A DNA stretch of 64,000 nucleotides. It comes from Symsagittifera roscoffensis. Lineage: Eukaryota > Xenacoelomorpha > Acoela > Convolutidae. The stretch covers positions 41,119 through 105,118 of the forward strand of contig NW_026971273.1 of assembly GCF_963678635.1 (NCBI RefSeq). Reading direction: 5' to 3'. The translations under genes and the position numbers were made by a program. This document shows positions 29,935 to 39,244 of this stretch, piece by piece; within the stretch, counting starts at the first letter, position 1, and each line of letters begins with the position of its first letter. The notes under the pieces are model-generated. The model had not been told where the DNA came from. It saw only the letters and a list, made by a program, of their open reading frames with translations, and ran no database searches.

Positions 29935-30435
29935 ATCAGGGGAGGGGAACAGCTTGCCCCTGGTTCGTTGCGGATGTCAAGACAACCAAGTTGAACATCT
30001 TTTAATTAAGAAAATAAATATTGCAAATGTCAATTTAATTCAAAAAATTTTTGTTTTGTGCCTGCTTCGAGTAGTCGAAAACTCTTTTTACAATAAAGGA
30101 CACCTAAAACGTTGTATGGCAATATTCGCAGTTTTTTTTTCGTTGAATTTCTACAGTGAGGCTCAATCTGTTCTCATTCCGACTAAATTACAGTAACGAG
30201 GCTCACCTAACTGCTGCTTCCTAATATGGACCAATTTTACAGCTGTTGTGAAAATTTCGTTAATTCGATAAAAAAACTACACTACAAATAAAAGCTATAA
30301 ATCCCACGTAAATTAAATGGAAAATTTGAATCAATTTTTTTTTGTTTACTTCAGCTTTTTGGTGGTTATTAATTTCCATTTCATTTTTCATTCCTTTATG
30401 CTGCTTTTTGGAAGCAACATTGCCGCCCACCTTGA
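29935..30435 (-). repeat. BEL/Pao LTR-like block L4
   Basis: Fourth related block, most similar to L2. To its right, 30435-30555 continues with the same integrase-tail sequence as right of L2 (ending at CCCGAGCTAGTGG), so homology stops abruptly at about 30555, marking the right border of the tandem BEL region. Confidence 0.72.
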
Positions 30436-30578
30436 AAGAACCAAGTTACCTTAATTTGACCCAAGGTCGGATGTAGCAGCTTCTTGCGGTTTTGACTTTC
30501 GATGGTCGGCATTGGTTGCCTCTCTCAAGGTAATCTTCCATAACCCGAGCTAGTGGCAGTAGTGTTGTAATCCGCCGT

Positions 30579-30730
30579 GAGTCCTAAGGGGGGATCATTC
30601 CTAAGTGGGTGGGGGTCAAAAAGGTCCTAAAACCTAAGTGAGGAGTCCTAAATTTTTAGGACCCCACCTATAGGCTTCAGAAAAAAAAATGATCCGACCC
30701 AAAGTAGAAAGACCCCACCCTTAGGGACAT
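30579..30730. repeat. Foldback/MITE-like inverted repeat
   Basis: Contains nested inverted words: CCTAAGTGGGTGGGGGTC (30600-30617) against GACCCCACCCTTAGG (30711-30725), GGGATCATT (30591-30599) against AATGATCCGACCC (30688-30700), and a perfect 8-bp palindrome arm pair at 30645-30652 and 30655-30662. It could form a long hairpin. It has no coding content. Confidence 0.55.
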
Positions 30731-31530
30731 CTGATGGAAAAATTACTTTAGTTTTACGACGGAAAAATACGTTGGTGTGAAATTTTTTCTCGCGGGTTGG
30801 TTAAATTTGATCCCTTCTAAACTTTATCGCCATTCAAATAATAAGTATGGGTGTTTCCGGCTGCGGTTTTGTCGCTATATCCTTATTTATATCTCAAAGC
30901 TAGGCCTTTTTGTTCATTTAAATATGAATTTACATATAGTATCATTCATATTTACTTTTTGATTTAAAATCTTTTGGTAATTAATGATCAATTAATTTAT
31001 GTTATTTTTTCCAAATTTTCTTCTTCCACTTTGTAACTTCGTTAGTTTTCCGTCTTATTATTAACTTAGTATCTAATTTTTTGCTCCTGTTTTAAGGGTA
31101 AGTTGTGGTTACCACTCTCTTTTGTGGTGGTCTGTTTAAAGTAAAACAAGGTTTGCTCCAACAAGTAATTCCAAGTAACAAGACATTTTGGTCGAATTCC
31201 AAGTAATTCCAAGTAACAAGACTTTTTGGTCGACTTTTTAAGCTAGGTTTCGATTGATCAATTAGTTTTAAGTTTTCTCCTTTTTTCTGACTTTTTTTCT
31301 GAACTAACAGCGCTTCTGTTAGAATGAACGGGTTTTTAATAGGCAGAGGGTCTCGCGAACTGCTAGCTGCTCTCTTTTTTGAGCTCGTCTTACGTGTAGC
31401 TTTCTTGAAGAAAGCCCCAATCAGGGACCTTAAACTCGCGCACGGGCGATTGCTCGCTTCTGATGTTATTGCTATCCCAGTTTTCGCTATCATTGCTATA
31501 GGTTGGACTATCTGTTAACTGAGAGTTTGC
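30731..31530. other. AT-rich region with an unassigned ORF
   Basis: 30731-31080 is AT-rich and empty. 31092-31493 is open for 133 codons on the minus strand (basic: FFKKATRKTSSKKRAASSSR), overlapped by a 64-codon plus-strand frame. A basic protein next to Polinton genes could be a core or minor capsid protein, but no motif supports this. Around 31180-31215 a phrase CCAAGTAATTCCAAGTAACAAGAC is locally duplicated. Confidence 0.3.
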
Positions 31531-31893
31531 CTACCGGCTTTCTTCTGCAATGGCTTCGAAGATTACAATATCTTCGGTAGACTTATGCCCAAAGGGCAAT
31601 GTGGCTTTTCCGTCGAATAGCAAAAACCGCTTGCTATCGAAGAGTGAAAGTGCAAGTCGGTTTTGTGCAAAGGTTCTTTTGGTATGGGCTTTAGATTTAA
31701 TAGAGTAGTTACATATGCGAAGGGTTTTGCCACTCAATAACGTATCCTTCAAACTCTGGTGGGTAAGTTGTTTCTGGGAGTGTTGCACCACTCCTTTTCC
31801 ACTCTTTTTCTCTCTGGAATCTAAATAAAAAGAATAAAGGTTAAACCATAAACTGATTTCAGCGTCGGAAATCAATAGCTCAGGAAAATTCAA
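31531..31893 (-). pseudogene. Polinton PolB C-terminal fragment
   Basis: The 120-codon frame has KGVVQHSQKQLTHQSLKDTL and NRLALSLFDSKRFLLFDGKA followed by TLPFGH. The segment FD-KR--L-DG--TLPYGH is the well-known C-terminal end of transposon and adintovirus-like family B polymerases. A spacer of about 390 bp (31894-32287), with frame loss, separates it from the palm. Confidence 0.78.
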
Positions 31894-31899
31894 ATTGAA

Positions 31900-32230
31900 A
31901 AATCAGAATCCATTGGCGGGAAAAGTAACAAAGGCGCGTATGTGTTAAGTAGTGTTTTAAAAACGGCTTCAAAACATGAAAGGTTCTTCAATTTAAGTTT
32001 TAAAATGAAGAATCAGAGCCTTTCACGGGTAACAGAACTTATATCAGCTAATATATTTTAACAAAGTTTAATGCGTTCGGTTACCCATCCAAAACCTTGA
32101 TGTGTGTTCGGTAGAGCTATCAATGGTGACAACGAGATCTAAAACCTTAATGCTGTTTCGGTAGACCTCACTATAAAAACCCAAAAAAACCTGGAGAAAA
32201 TCGGGGAGGTGCTTATTTTCAATACTAACC
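31900..32230. repeat. Small repeat-containing insertion within PolB
   Basis: Interrupts the polymerase between palm and C-terminus. It contains a hairpin with GAAAGG...TTCTTCA and TGAAGAATCAGAGCCTTTC arms (about 31979-32025) and a direct repeat ATC(C/T)AAAACCTTGATG / ATCTAAAACCTTAATGCTGTTTCGGTAGA (about 32088 and 32135). This suggests a short non-autonomous element. Confidence 0.45.
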
Positions 32231-32287
32231 TGCATATTTCAGCGAGTAAAGCTTAGATTTCAAGGCTATGAAGTTTTCAACAATTTT

Positions 32288-33045
32288 TCAAACCGCTTCG
32301 TCTTTGAATTTCAGTACAACCTTCTTATTCACATTATTGAATAAGAAGTGATCGTTGAGGTTGTTGGAAAAATCAAAACTATCGTTCATTTTTTGAAGAT
32401 CGGCATATACGTTTTCGGTTTTTATCGCATAAATAAAGGAATCCGTATCGCTGTATAGCAATTCCAGCTTCATGTTAGCTTTCATCTGCGGGTAGTGGAA
32501 ATTAAACATGAATCCTTTCGTTAGCTCCAAATTACTGGCGCCTATTATCATGGATTTATCCCACAAAATACTTGTTACGGTGAAACAAACTGTACCAACT
32601 TCCTCGTCGATTATCTGGAAGCTTTTCATCGTGCTCAGAGCTGTTTTTTGAAGCAAATCTTTTCTGTTTCCAACAATTTCTAGTTTTTACGTTCTAGTTT
32701 TGATTCCATAGTTTTTCCGAAGGCTGAATTAACGATGAGCTTGTAAAAATTTGCTTCAAATTTGTTGCGCGCTAACGTTTTCAATCGAGTGTTTAAATCC
32801 GCAAAGGGCTCCATCCATCAACCTGGACCGAAATTCAAGACCTTAATCAATTTGGTATCTTTTAAGCATAGTACTATGTAGAGTTTTAAAGTCAGGTAGT
32901 GCAGAACGTACCCTTCCTTTGGCTCTTTTGTTTGAACCAGTTTTGGTTTCTTTGGGAGCGACGTGACCCCTGTCTCCCCTATTATCTGTATTTGCGCGTT
33001 ACGTAGTTTATCCATGCCGATTACTTCACGTGAGGGGGCTGGCGG

Positions 33046-33046
<1 letters not shown>
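32288..33046 (-). pseudogene. Polinton PolB palm copy 2, distal part (motifs B and C)
   Basis: From the right: KLVQTKEPKEGYVLHYLTLK (frame 33015-32818), then motif B as NFYKLIVNSAFGKT near 32740-32700, then motif C in the frame 32656-32288 as LLYSDTDSFIYAI. YSDTDS is the family B catalytic box. Further on, VVLKFKDEA matches the K--GKFKDE segment. A frame change lies near 32690. Left intact, this would be the catalytic palm. Confidence 0.87.
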
Positions 33047-33112
<66 letters not shown>

Positions 33113-33131
33113 TAGTAGTAGTAGTAGTAGT
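33047..33131 (-). repeat. (TAG)n / (CTA)n microsatellite, 3' tail of the LINE
   Basis: About 28 TAG units with one TGG variant. It abuts interrupted PolB sequence on the left (…GGCGGGTAG) and LINE 3' sequence on the right, so it is the terminal simple repeat of the LINE, as in CR1/L2 elements which end in short tandem repeats and not poly-A. Confidence 0.85.
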
Positions 33132-33140
33132 TGAGGCTTC

Positions 33141-33159
33141 TGGGAAGTCACGCTTCCCA
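33141..33159 (-). promoter_or_regulatory. LINE 3' stem-loop
   Basis: TGGGAAG (33141-33147) pairs perfectly with CTTCCCA (33153-33159) around a 5-base loop, 10 bp inside the (TAG)n tail. In CR1/L2-type LINEs such a 3' hairpin is the RNA signal recognised by the element's reverse transcriptase. Confidence 0.65.
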
Positions 33160-33297
33160 AGGGTTTATGAGTCCTGTCATTTACATGTTTCCATAAAGTT
33201 AATTTTGAGTTTCGAGTTTTTTCCAGTTGTTACAGTGAATGCACTTCCAGATAATTCTCCAAGTGCATCTGTTTAGGTAATTGAATTTTCTGACGAA

Positions 33298-34740
33298 TTA
33301 ATCCCAATAAAGTTTGCTTATTGATTTTTTGTCAAGTTGGTTCCCATATTCTTCGTAGTGTTTGATGACAATGTTGTGTAAGAGTTTCGTTCTGTGAAAA
33401 AAGTTTTCGTCTGATATGTTCAGTCTGTTTTTGTTGACTGCATGTTCTCCTCTGCTGTGTTGGCGAGTTTTTGCTTCCTTAGAAGATTCAACAGCAATTG
33501 ATATGTCATATTGGGACTTTACTAAGGATAAATACATGAGAAGACCGTGCATTTCAACGTAGAGGCATAATGGCAAAAGTTTAAGTTTGACTAGTCTTCC
33601 TTTGTAGTCAAGATTGCAATTAGGAATCCACTTTGTGGCCATTACTTGTACTCGTTCGAAACTTTCTAAGTTGGCTCTACTTGGTGACCAAGCTTGTGAA
33701 CAGTACGTTTTAATCGGGACGATGTAGCCAGTATACGAGTGGAGTTTGTTAACCCATGAGCACGTAGCGGATATGTTTCGTTTTAATTGGAAAAAGGCCC
33801 TTGTTGCCTTTTGGGCACGCATTTTACAGTTTTCGTTCCATGTAAGATTTGGGGTTATTAAGAGGCCCAAATTCTTTTTGAACATTTGTGGGATGCAGTT
33901 CGGTGTCGTTCAGTTTGGCGGATAGATTTCCTCTTAAATTTATTAATTTACATTTTCTCGTATTTGTCGTCATTAAATTTTCATAACAACAGTTTTCAAG
34001 TCCCCGAGCGCCATTCCTTAGTTCGATTTCACTCAGAGCAATTAGTTTAAAATCATCAGCAAAACCATAACTTTCAAGGTGAGGGCTTGCGTTGGTTAGA
34101 TCATTGATGAATATTAAGAAGAAAAACGGACCTAGGATAGAGCCTTGGGGTACTCCACTGCTGACTTGTATTAGATTAGACGAGGCGTTTTCAATTTTAC
34201 CGAACCGTTTGCGTTTATCGAGATATGAAATTATGATATTAAGTAGTTTTCCGCCCACTCCAAATAATTTAAGTTTATCGATAAGCAAATGATGCGCAAC
34301 TTTGTCAAAAGCTTTTGCAAAGTCTGATAAATGACTGCCAATTCTTTTATGTTTTTGTCGTCGAACTTTTTGTATACAGAGTCTAAAAAGAGCAATAGTT
34401 GGACTACAGCTGACCTTTGTCTGCGAAAATCAAACTGTTTTTCATGCAGTTTGTGGCGACTATGTTCATACAATTGATCAAAAAAAATTTTTTCGAACAC
34501 TTTTGAAATACAACACAATAGGCTTATCGGACGATAACAGCTAACATCTGCTTTGTTTCCTTCCTTGAATACAGGCGACACCTGGCTTATCTTCCAGTAA
34601 CTCGGATATACATATTTATTCCTTACTGTTTTATAAAGCAGAAGGAGTGATTTCGGCAGGGATTTATAACAATTTTTGAGGACGATATTACCAATATTAT
34701 CGGGTCCTGTTGACTTGTTCAGCATTAAACTTTCAAGCAC
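33298..34740 (-). pseudogene. LINE reverse transcriptase
   Basis: Copies LINE RNA at the nicked target. Minus-strand frames: 34740-34231 with STGPDNIGNIVLKN, SQVSPVFKEGNKAD and CYRPISLLCCISKVFEKI; 34288-33824 with GVPQGSILGPFFFLIFINDL and the catalytic YGFADDFKLIA; 33885-33298 with thumb-like LGLLITPNLTWNEN. Two frame changes (near 34300 and 33850) break it. The FADD box and GVPQGSILGP are diagnostic of non-LTR RT. An overlap near 34231-34288 shows a recent frameshift only. Confidence 0.92.
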
Positions 34741-35151
34741 GGTTTCGATTTTTTTTCCGTAATTTGTTTATCGTTAACTTCTCTTTTGGTATGATCTGGC
34801 GTTATTGATTTTTTTTTGTAAAAACACTTCGATAAAATGAGTTAAAAAGATTTGCTCTGTCTTCGCTTGGCTCCGCAATCGTTTCGTTGAGCATTATTAT
34901 TGGGGGTATTGATGGATTTTTTCTTATTGACGACAGATATTTCTGTATGTTGCTAAAACGTCGTGTTTGGAATATATCAGCCTCAAAGATATCAAACAAC
35001 ATAGATCAGAATCGTTTAAGGAGCTTAACTGTTTTTCCAATCGTTTGATTTTTATAGATCTTTGTATGTTTGGGTTTGGCCATTGACGCTTTTTCGTTGC
35101 TATTTTCTTTATTAGAAAAGAAGATTATTTTGAGATCCAGGGTGGAAGTGA
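34741..35151 (-). pseudogene. LINE ORF2 linker between endonuclease and RT
   Basis: Frame 35002-34802 (DIFEADIFQTRRFSNIQKYL, then NEDRANLFNSFYRSVF) matches the usual linker of CR1/jockey-type ORF2, in which FNSFF--VF occurs before RT. Frameshifts on both sides. Confidence 0.65.
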
Positions 35152-36057
35152 CTATCGATGTTTCGTGACTTTGGGTATGTTGTTGTTTATTCTGTCTTCT
35201 ATCCAGTTATACCATTGTTTGACTAGAAAGTCGACATTGCTATAACAGTAGGGGTCAAAAGGAAAAGTAAAGATAACATTGTTAATTTCAGCCCAATTTG
35301 CTTTCTTGAAGGCATATTTTGTTATGGATGGAATTACAATAGAATTTTTACTAGCAATAAAGCGTGTGTTTATTGGCTTGTGGTCAGAGCAAGGTTTGTT
35401 ATTGATACTAAAATTGCTTAGGACGTCTAGGTCCTTTTTGCAGTCTATAATTGGGTCGGGGTTGTTCGTCAGGATGACATCTAACTGAGATTCTGATATA
35501 TTGGAAAAGTTATGTTCAATTAGAACTTCTAATATACCGTTTTCGTATTCGTCATTTGAGCTCAAGTCGATCCAATTTGTTTTCGAAAAGTTGATATCCC
35601 CAGCTATGATGATTTGATCATAACTTATTTCACTGGTATGACTTTCGAGGCTATTAAAAAACTGCACAAAGTCTTGGAAAGACCATTGGTAAGGGCTATT
35701 TGTCAGTGGGTTGTATATTGCACACACTAGTGTGGGCTTCGGGGTTGTACAAAGTCCTAATATCATTGAATCATTTTTACAGTTGTGAAGAACTACTTCT
35801 TCATGAGGGATTTGGATTTTTATCGCTATGAGGACTCCTCCGTGTTTTGATCAGAAGTTTTCACATACACGATCTTTCCGGTATATTGTTTAGGCCGGAA
35901 GAAAGAGAGCGCTGTTAGGAATTTCGGAGGTGAGCCATGTTTCTGATAGACAAATTGAGTCATAGTTGGTTTTAGATATAGAGTTAGAGAAGACCATTCG
36001 TCTTTGGAGATTCAGAATGCTTCTCACATTGAAGGATAGAAGATTGATTTGACTTAG
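35152..36057 (-). pseudogene. LINE apurinic-type endonuclease
   Basis: Nicks the target DNA. The N-terminal part (36057-35770) shows LSFNVRSI and DSICLSETWLT, then RKDR and HGGVLIAIK, broken by stops near 35875 and 35850. The frame 35766-35152 continues with TLVCAIYNPL, IIIAGDINFSKTNWIDL and the catalytic SDHKPINTRF. These are the N, E, Y-P, GD-N and SDH motifs of the EEP superfamily. It lies directly before RT. Confidence 0.9.
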
Positions 36058-36955
36058 TCATTCGGACTCGCTTTCTGTAGCTGTGTCCTTGTTTTCACTA
36101 TACTCGACCCAATTATCATCGTATTTGGTTTCCAGTTTCAAGTTACGGATTCTGATATTTTTTTGGTCTATCTGTTTATCTTCGATTAAGAATCGCCTCT
36201 TGCGTAGGCAATCTTTTTCAAGTTTGGTGTCTGATGTTGACAGTTCTCGACTAATGAACACAGCGTGGTCATAATCTTTCAGCCGGAATGCAGATTTCAT
36301 CACGAGTTCTTTGCTGAGCATGTTTTCCAAGTTTTTAATAAGCGTGCGAGGGGTTTCCGGTCTGGATCATTTCTGTCTATGCGCTGGATTTTGCTCAGTT
36401 TTTTGTCATCAATTTTGAGGATAACAAGTATTTTTTCAACAGCTTTGATGTCAGCCTGGAATCGCTCGTCGGTAGTCCCCGTGGTGTTTTCGGGTACACC
36501 TCTTATGCGAACTCCAAGGTTGCTGAAGATCGAACTGGTGGTGGCGTATCGATCTTTTTGCCCATTTTCACTGCACCGAGTGATGCGGCGAAGTTCTGCG
36601 GCTTCGTTTTTATCACCTCATTGAATTCCAGTTTCACAGTTTCAATCAGGGCATTTGATTTGTTAATGTTTTCTGTTAGTGTCTTCATTTGGTCTTTGGT
36701 TTCAACTAGTTGGGTATCGATTTCGATCAAATCGTTTTTTTGGTCAGTTTTTGGACCTTGCTCTTTTTTGTTTAAACTTTGGTTGCAAACATTGAGGATG
36801 TTTGCTTTACACTTGATGAAAACGTCTAGGCTATTTCGATCAAAATCAGTGCATTCCGGTGTGATGTGTAAAACTTTTTGATAAAAATAACACACAAATT
36901 TTTCTTTCTTGATTTTTTCTTGACAAGTGTAACACTTTTTTCCTCGATTCGCCAT
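36058..36955 (-). pseudogene. LINE ORF1 (zinc finger, coiled coil, RRM-like)
   Basis: RNA-binding protein. The frame 36955-36503 starts from an ATG with a Cys-rich finger CYTCQEKIKKEKFVCYFYQK then VLHITPEC, a PHD/treble-clef-like pattern, followed by a coiled coil (LIEIDTQLVETKDQMKTLTE). After a frame change near 36500 the RRM-like part reads VRIRGVPENTTGT, DERFQADIKAVEKILV, KIQRIDRNDPDRKPL, as in L1/CR1 ORF1p, and ends with the frame 36330-36058 (MKSAFRLKDYDHAVFISREL). Confidence 0.82.
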
Positions 36956-37096
36956 TCTGAGTTTGCTTTAAAGAATTTGGTTTAACCAGATTGTTACTTC
37001 AACTTATTTGTAGTGTCTTAACTAGGGAAATGATAGAATACACTCAACCAGGTGGCTCCTCGCTAGAAGCCTTTTTTGGTTTAGTATATTCTACTT

Positions 37097-37667
37097 TTAA
37101 ACTGCAGCAAAAAGAAAACCCAGTTGATTCCTCGAAAGGAGCCTTTTGGTTTCTGATTTACTACAAGGGGAGTATGTGCTTACTTTATCGACTGCCGCGG
37201 AATGATCCGCACTTGCACCCAAAAGCTGAGGAGCACTCGTACACGTTTTGGTGTCCTTGCTGTTTGAGTTCGATAGAGTAATGTTTGTAAAAAAATTCGT
37301 TTTTAGTATCACTCGAATTTGACTTATTCCCTTCTTGCTGAGGTGCATGCAGTCACGATCGGAAATAAGCGTTTTTGAATACACGTGTTCGGCTAGCCCT
37401 CGGAAGTTCCAACGAGCTTCTTTTGATGCGTTTGCTAGTCTCTGGTTTACCGCTAGATTGCGAATCAACTCGTGGTCTTCAAAATTTTCGATTTCAGTTT
37501 CGGGTGGGATTCGGGGGGGGGGGTATACCGATTACGTACAACAACTTTTTCGCAACAGTTATCAACGTGTTTGCAAGGCTTTCGATTCGCTCAAATACTT
37601 CCTGTGGAGTAGCCACAGAGGGATGGTATCCACTGTTTAAGTCGTTTCCGCCGACAAATAAAACAAT
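37097..37667 (-). pseudogene. LINE SGNH/GDSL-type esterase domain (5' truncated)
   Basis: Two frames: IIVLFVGGNDLNSGYHPSVA with ESLANTLITVAKKLLYVIG then a run of Pro (37667-37494), and NQRLANASKEARW, KTLISDRDCMHLSKKGISQI (37468-37097). GGNDL is SGNH block III and DCMHLSKKG the D-x-x-H catalytic block V. The frame breaks at a G10 run (37515-37524). Block I with the catalytic Ser is missing because the LINE is truncated here. Such esterases occur in CR1-like LINE ORF1 proteins. Confidence 0.8.
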
Positions 37668-37840
37668 GATAGTCTGCGAAGTAATCTTGAAGTTCTTGAG
37701 GTATACTGAGATCGATTTCAAGAATATATCCCCATTCATAGTTATCATAGTTTTTCAAAATATCTTCGAGACTTTCCTCAATAATTGAGAAGTTATTCAT
37801 GGGAAGGGGACAGTGTTTCATGATGCCTCCGTATAAGTTA
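37591..37840 (-). pseudogene. Polinton PolB palm copy 2, proximal part (motif A region)
   Basis: Reads MKHCPLPMNNFSIIEESLED then YEWGYILEIDLSIPQELQDY, nearly the same as the copy at 38800-38650. It is cut by the LINE at 37667 and continues at 33046. The upstream motif A residues (DANNLYGG) are damaged near 37840-37850. Confidence 0.82.
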
Positions 37841-38315
37841 TTTGCATATGGTTAGCCGTTTTTCGATTGATGCGCCCACCCCAAGAACTTGTTGGTATAG
37901 TGACAGTGATCAAGTTAAAACTTGTTCCTTGTCACCGAACTCCATTTCACATATCCAACAAGTGTACGCTTCTTCACGCGTGTAACTTGCTTCACCAGTG
38001 AAAGTATAATGCTTTCGTTTTTGCAGAAACATTTGTTTCGCCAACGATTCGAGCGAGGCGATCAATTCCTTCATTACGTCTTCTCCTCCCTTAGTTCAAG
38101 TTTTAAAACTTCGCACGTTCCAAATTCAACAACGGTCAGAGCATAATCGCATGGTTGATGAGTCGCTATTGTTTGGGTGCTAGATTTTTCAGGGTCGGTG
38201 TGGGGGCCGTACACGGGTAGCACTACAGATTCGAGGTCAAACTGAAAGACTCTTGGTAGATACCAACGAGCAGTTAGGTTTTTGAAACGATGAGTGTCCT
38301 TTCCCGGTTTCGGCA
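37840..38315 (-). pseudogene. Polinton PolB exonuclease copy Z
   Basis: Reads MPKPGKDTHRFKNLTARWYL then FQFDLESVVLPVYG, the first exonuclease motif (family form F--YADFES). It is fused in frame at 38315/38316 to motif B of palm copy 1 (KLIVNSAF), proof that a second exonuclease-palm block starts inside the first one. The remainder to 37863 (CHYTNKFLG region) matches copies X and Y base for base over long stretches. Confidence 0.8.
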
Positions 38316-39241
38316 TGAAGGCTGAATTTACGATGAGCTTGTAAAAGTTCTCTTCAAATTTGTTTTGCGCTAACAGTTTCAATCGAGTGTTTAAATCCGC
38401 ACAGGCCGCACAAACCCGCCCATCTACCTGGACAAAAATTCAAGACCTTTATCAACTTGTAAGCCTAGTTCTATGTAGAGTTTTAAAGTCAGGTAGTGCA
38501 GTACGTACCCTTCCTTTGGGTCTAATGTTTGAACCAGTTTTGGTTTCTTTGGTAGCGACGTGACCCCTATCTCCCCTAACATCTGTATTTGCGCGTTACG
38601 TAGTTTATCCATGACGATTACTTCACGTGAGGGGTCTGGCGGGTAGTCTGCAAAACAATCTGGAATTTCTTGAGGTATACTGAGATCGACTTCAAGAATA
38701 TATCCCCATTCAGAGTTATCATCGTTTTTCAAAATATCTTCCAGACTTTCCTCAGTAATTGAGAAGTTTTTCATGGGAAGGGGACAGTGTTTCATGATAC
38801 CTCCGTATAAGTTATTTGCATCTATGTTCAATAGATAGCTAGAGGGCTCTTCGGGGTTGTAGTCCTCGAGGTGTTTGTTGTTGGCTTTAAAAAACCGACG
38901 TGTATATATTGATGACATCCTTCCCCGAATCTTTTTTGCACCATGTCCAAATGCTCACTTTCGGTAAGTAACTTGAGGTCTACATTGCAGAATTTTAGGA
39001 ATGCAACACCCGAGAGGTTATTGGCCGTGAAAAAGCATGCACAGTCCAGTCCGTGCGTTTCGTCTAGAATTTCACGAAAAGCTTCGAATACTGAAGCGAG
39101 CAGTAGTACGTCCGTTGCTAGGTACACTTCGTGGTACTCGCCTTGCGAAGCGCATTTCATTTCAGCAAAAACTTTAAATGCATGGTTGTACTGATTTTTC
39201 GAAACACTTACTTCTCCTCCTTGTAAAGAGTGGCTCCACAT
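38316..39241 (-). pseudogene. Polinton PolB palm copy 1 (motifs A and B)
   Basis: Frames: 39241-38828 with EYHEVYLATDVLLLASVFEA and GLDCACFFTANNLSGVAFLK (exonuclease III and the loop before the palm), 38918-38424 with motif A as LNIDANNLYGGIMKHCPLP and KLVQTLDPKEGYVLHYLTLK, and 38382-38316 with motif B NFYKLIVNSAF. The RGG of the family's G-RGG loop is degenerate (KRFGEGCHQYI). Motif C is absent from this copy because it runs into exonuclease copy Z. A frame change lies near 38920. Confidence 0.87.
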
Positions 39242-39244
39242 TTT

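Larger units (their letters stand above)
21663..30555 (-). mobile_element. Tandem pair of internally deleted BEL/Pao retrotransposons
   Basis: Reading the minus strand from right to left: LTR-like block L4, gag-protease-partial RT (copy B), L3, integrase fragment, L2, gag-protease-partial RT (copy A), L1, integrase fragment, gap. The period is about 5.0 kb between L1 and L3 and about 4.8 kb between L2 and L4. In both copies the RT is fused, after its N-terminal part, to the integrase tail, so RT catalytic box, RNase H and integrase core are missing from between the LTR-like blocks. BEL/Pao identity is shown by the DUF1759-type gag, the CGKLHH zinc motif and the RT entry. Confidence 0.82.
33047..37667 (-). 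mobile_element. CR1/L2-like non-LTR retrotransposon inserted in PolB
   Basis: From its 5' end (right): SGNH/GDSL-type esterase (37667-37097), zinc finger-coiled coil-RRM-like ORF1 (36955-36058), endonuclease (36057-35150), RT (34740-33298), a 3' stem-loop and a (TAG)n tail. Comparing with the uninterrupted PolB copy at 38640-38650 (GGCGGGTAGTCTGC) shows PolB sequence GGCGGGTAG left of the LINE and AGTCTGCGAAG right of it, so the insertion point is exact and the target duplication only a few bases. The 5' end is truncated inside the esterase. Esterase and PHD-like ORF1 domains are known in CR1-like elements. Confidence 0.87.

Noticed and set aside
31092-31530. Possible Polinton core or minor capsid protein
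   Set aside because: Basic composition only. The real minor capsid gene with matching motifs is at 48971-49310.
33047-33131. (TAG)n as a stand-alone microsatellite or CRISPR-like array
   Set aside because: No spacers; its position at the LINE end explains it.
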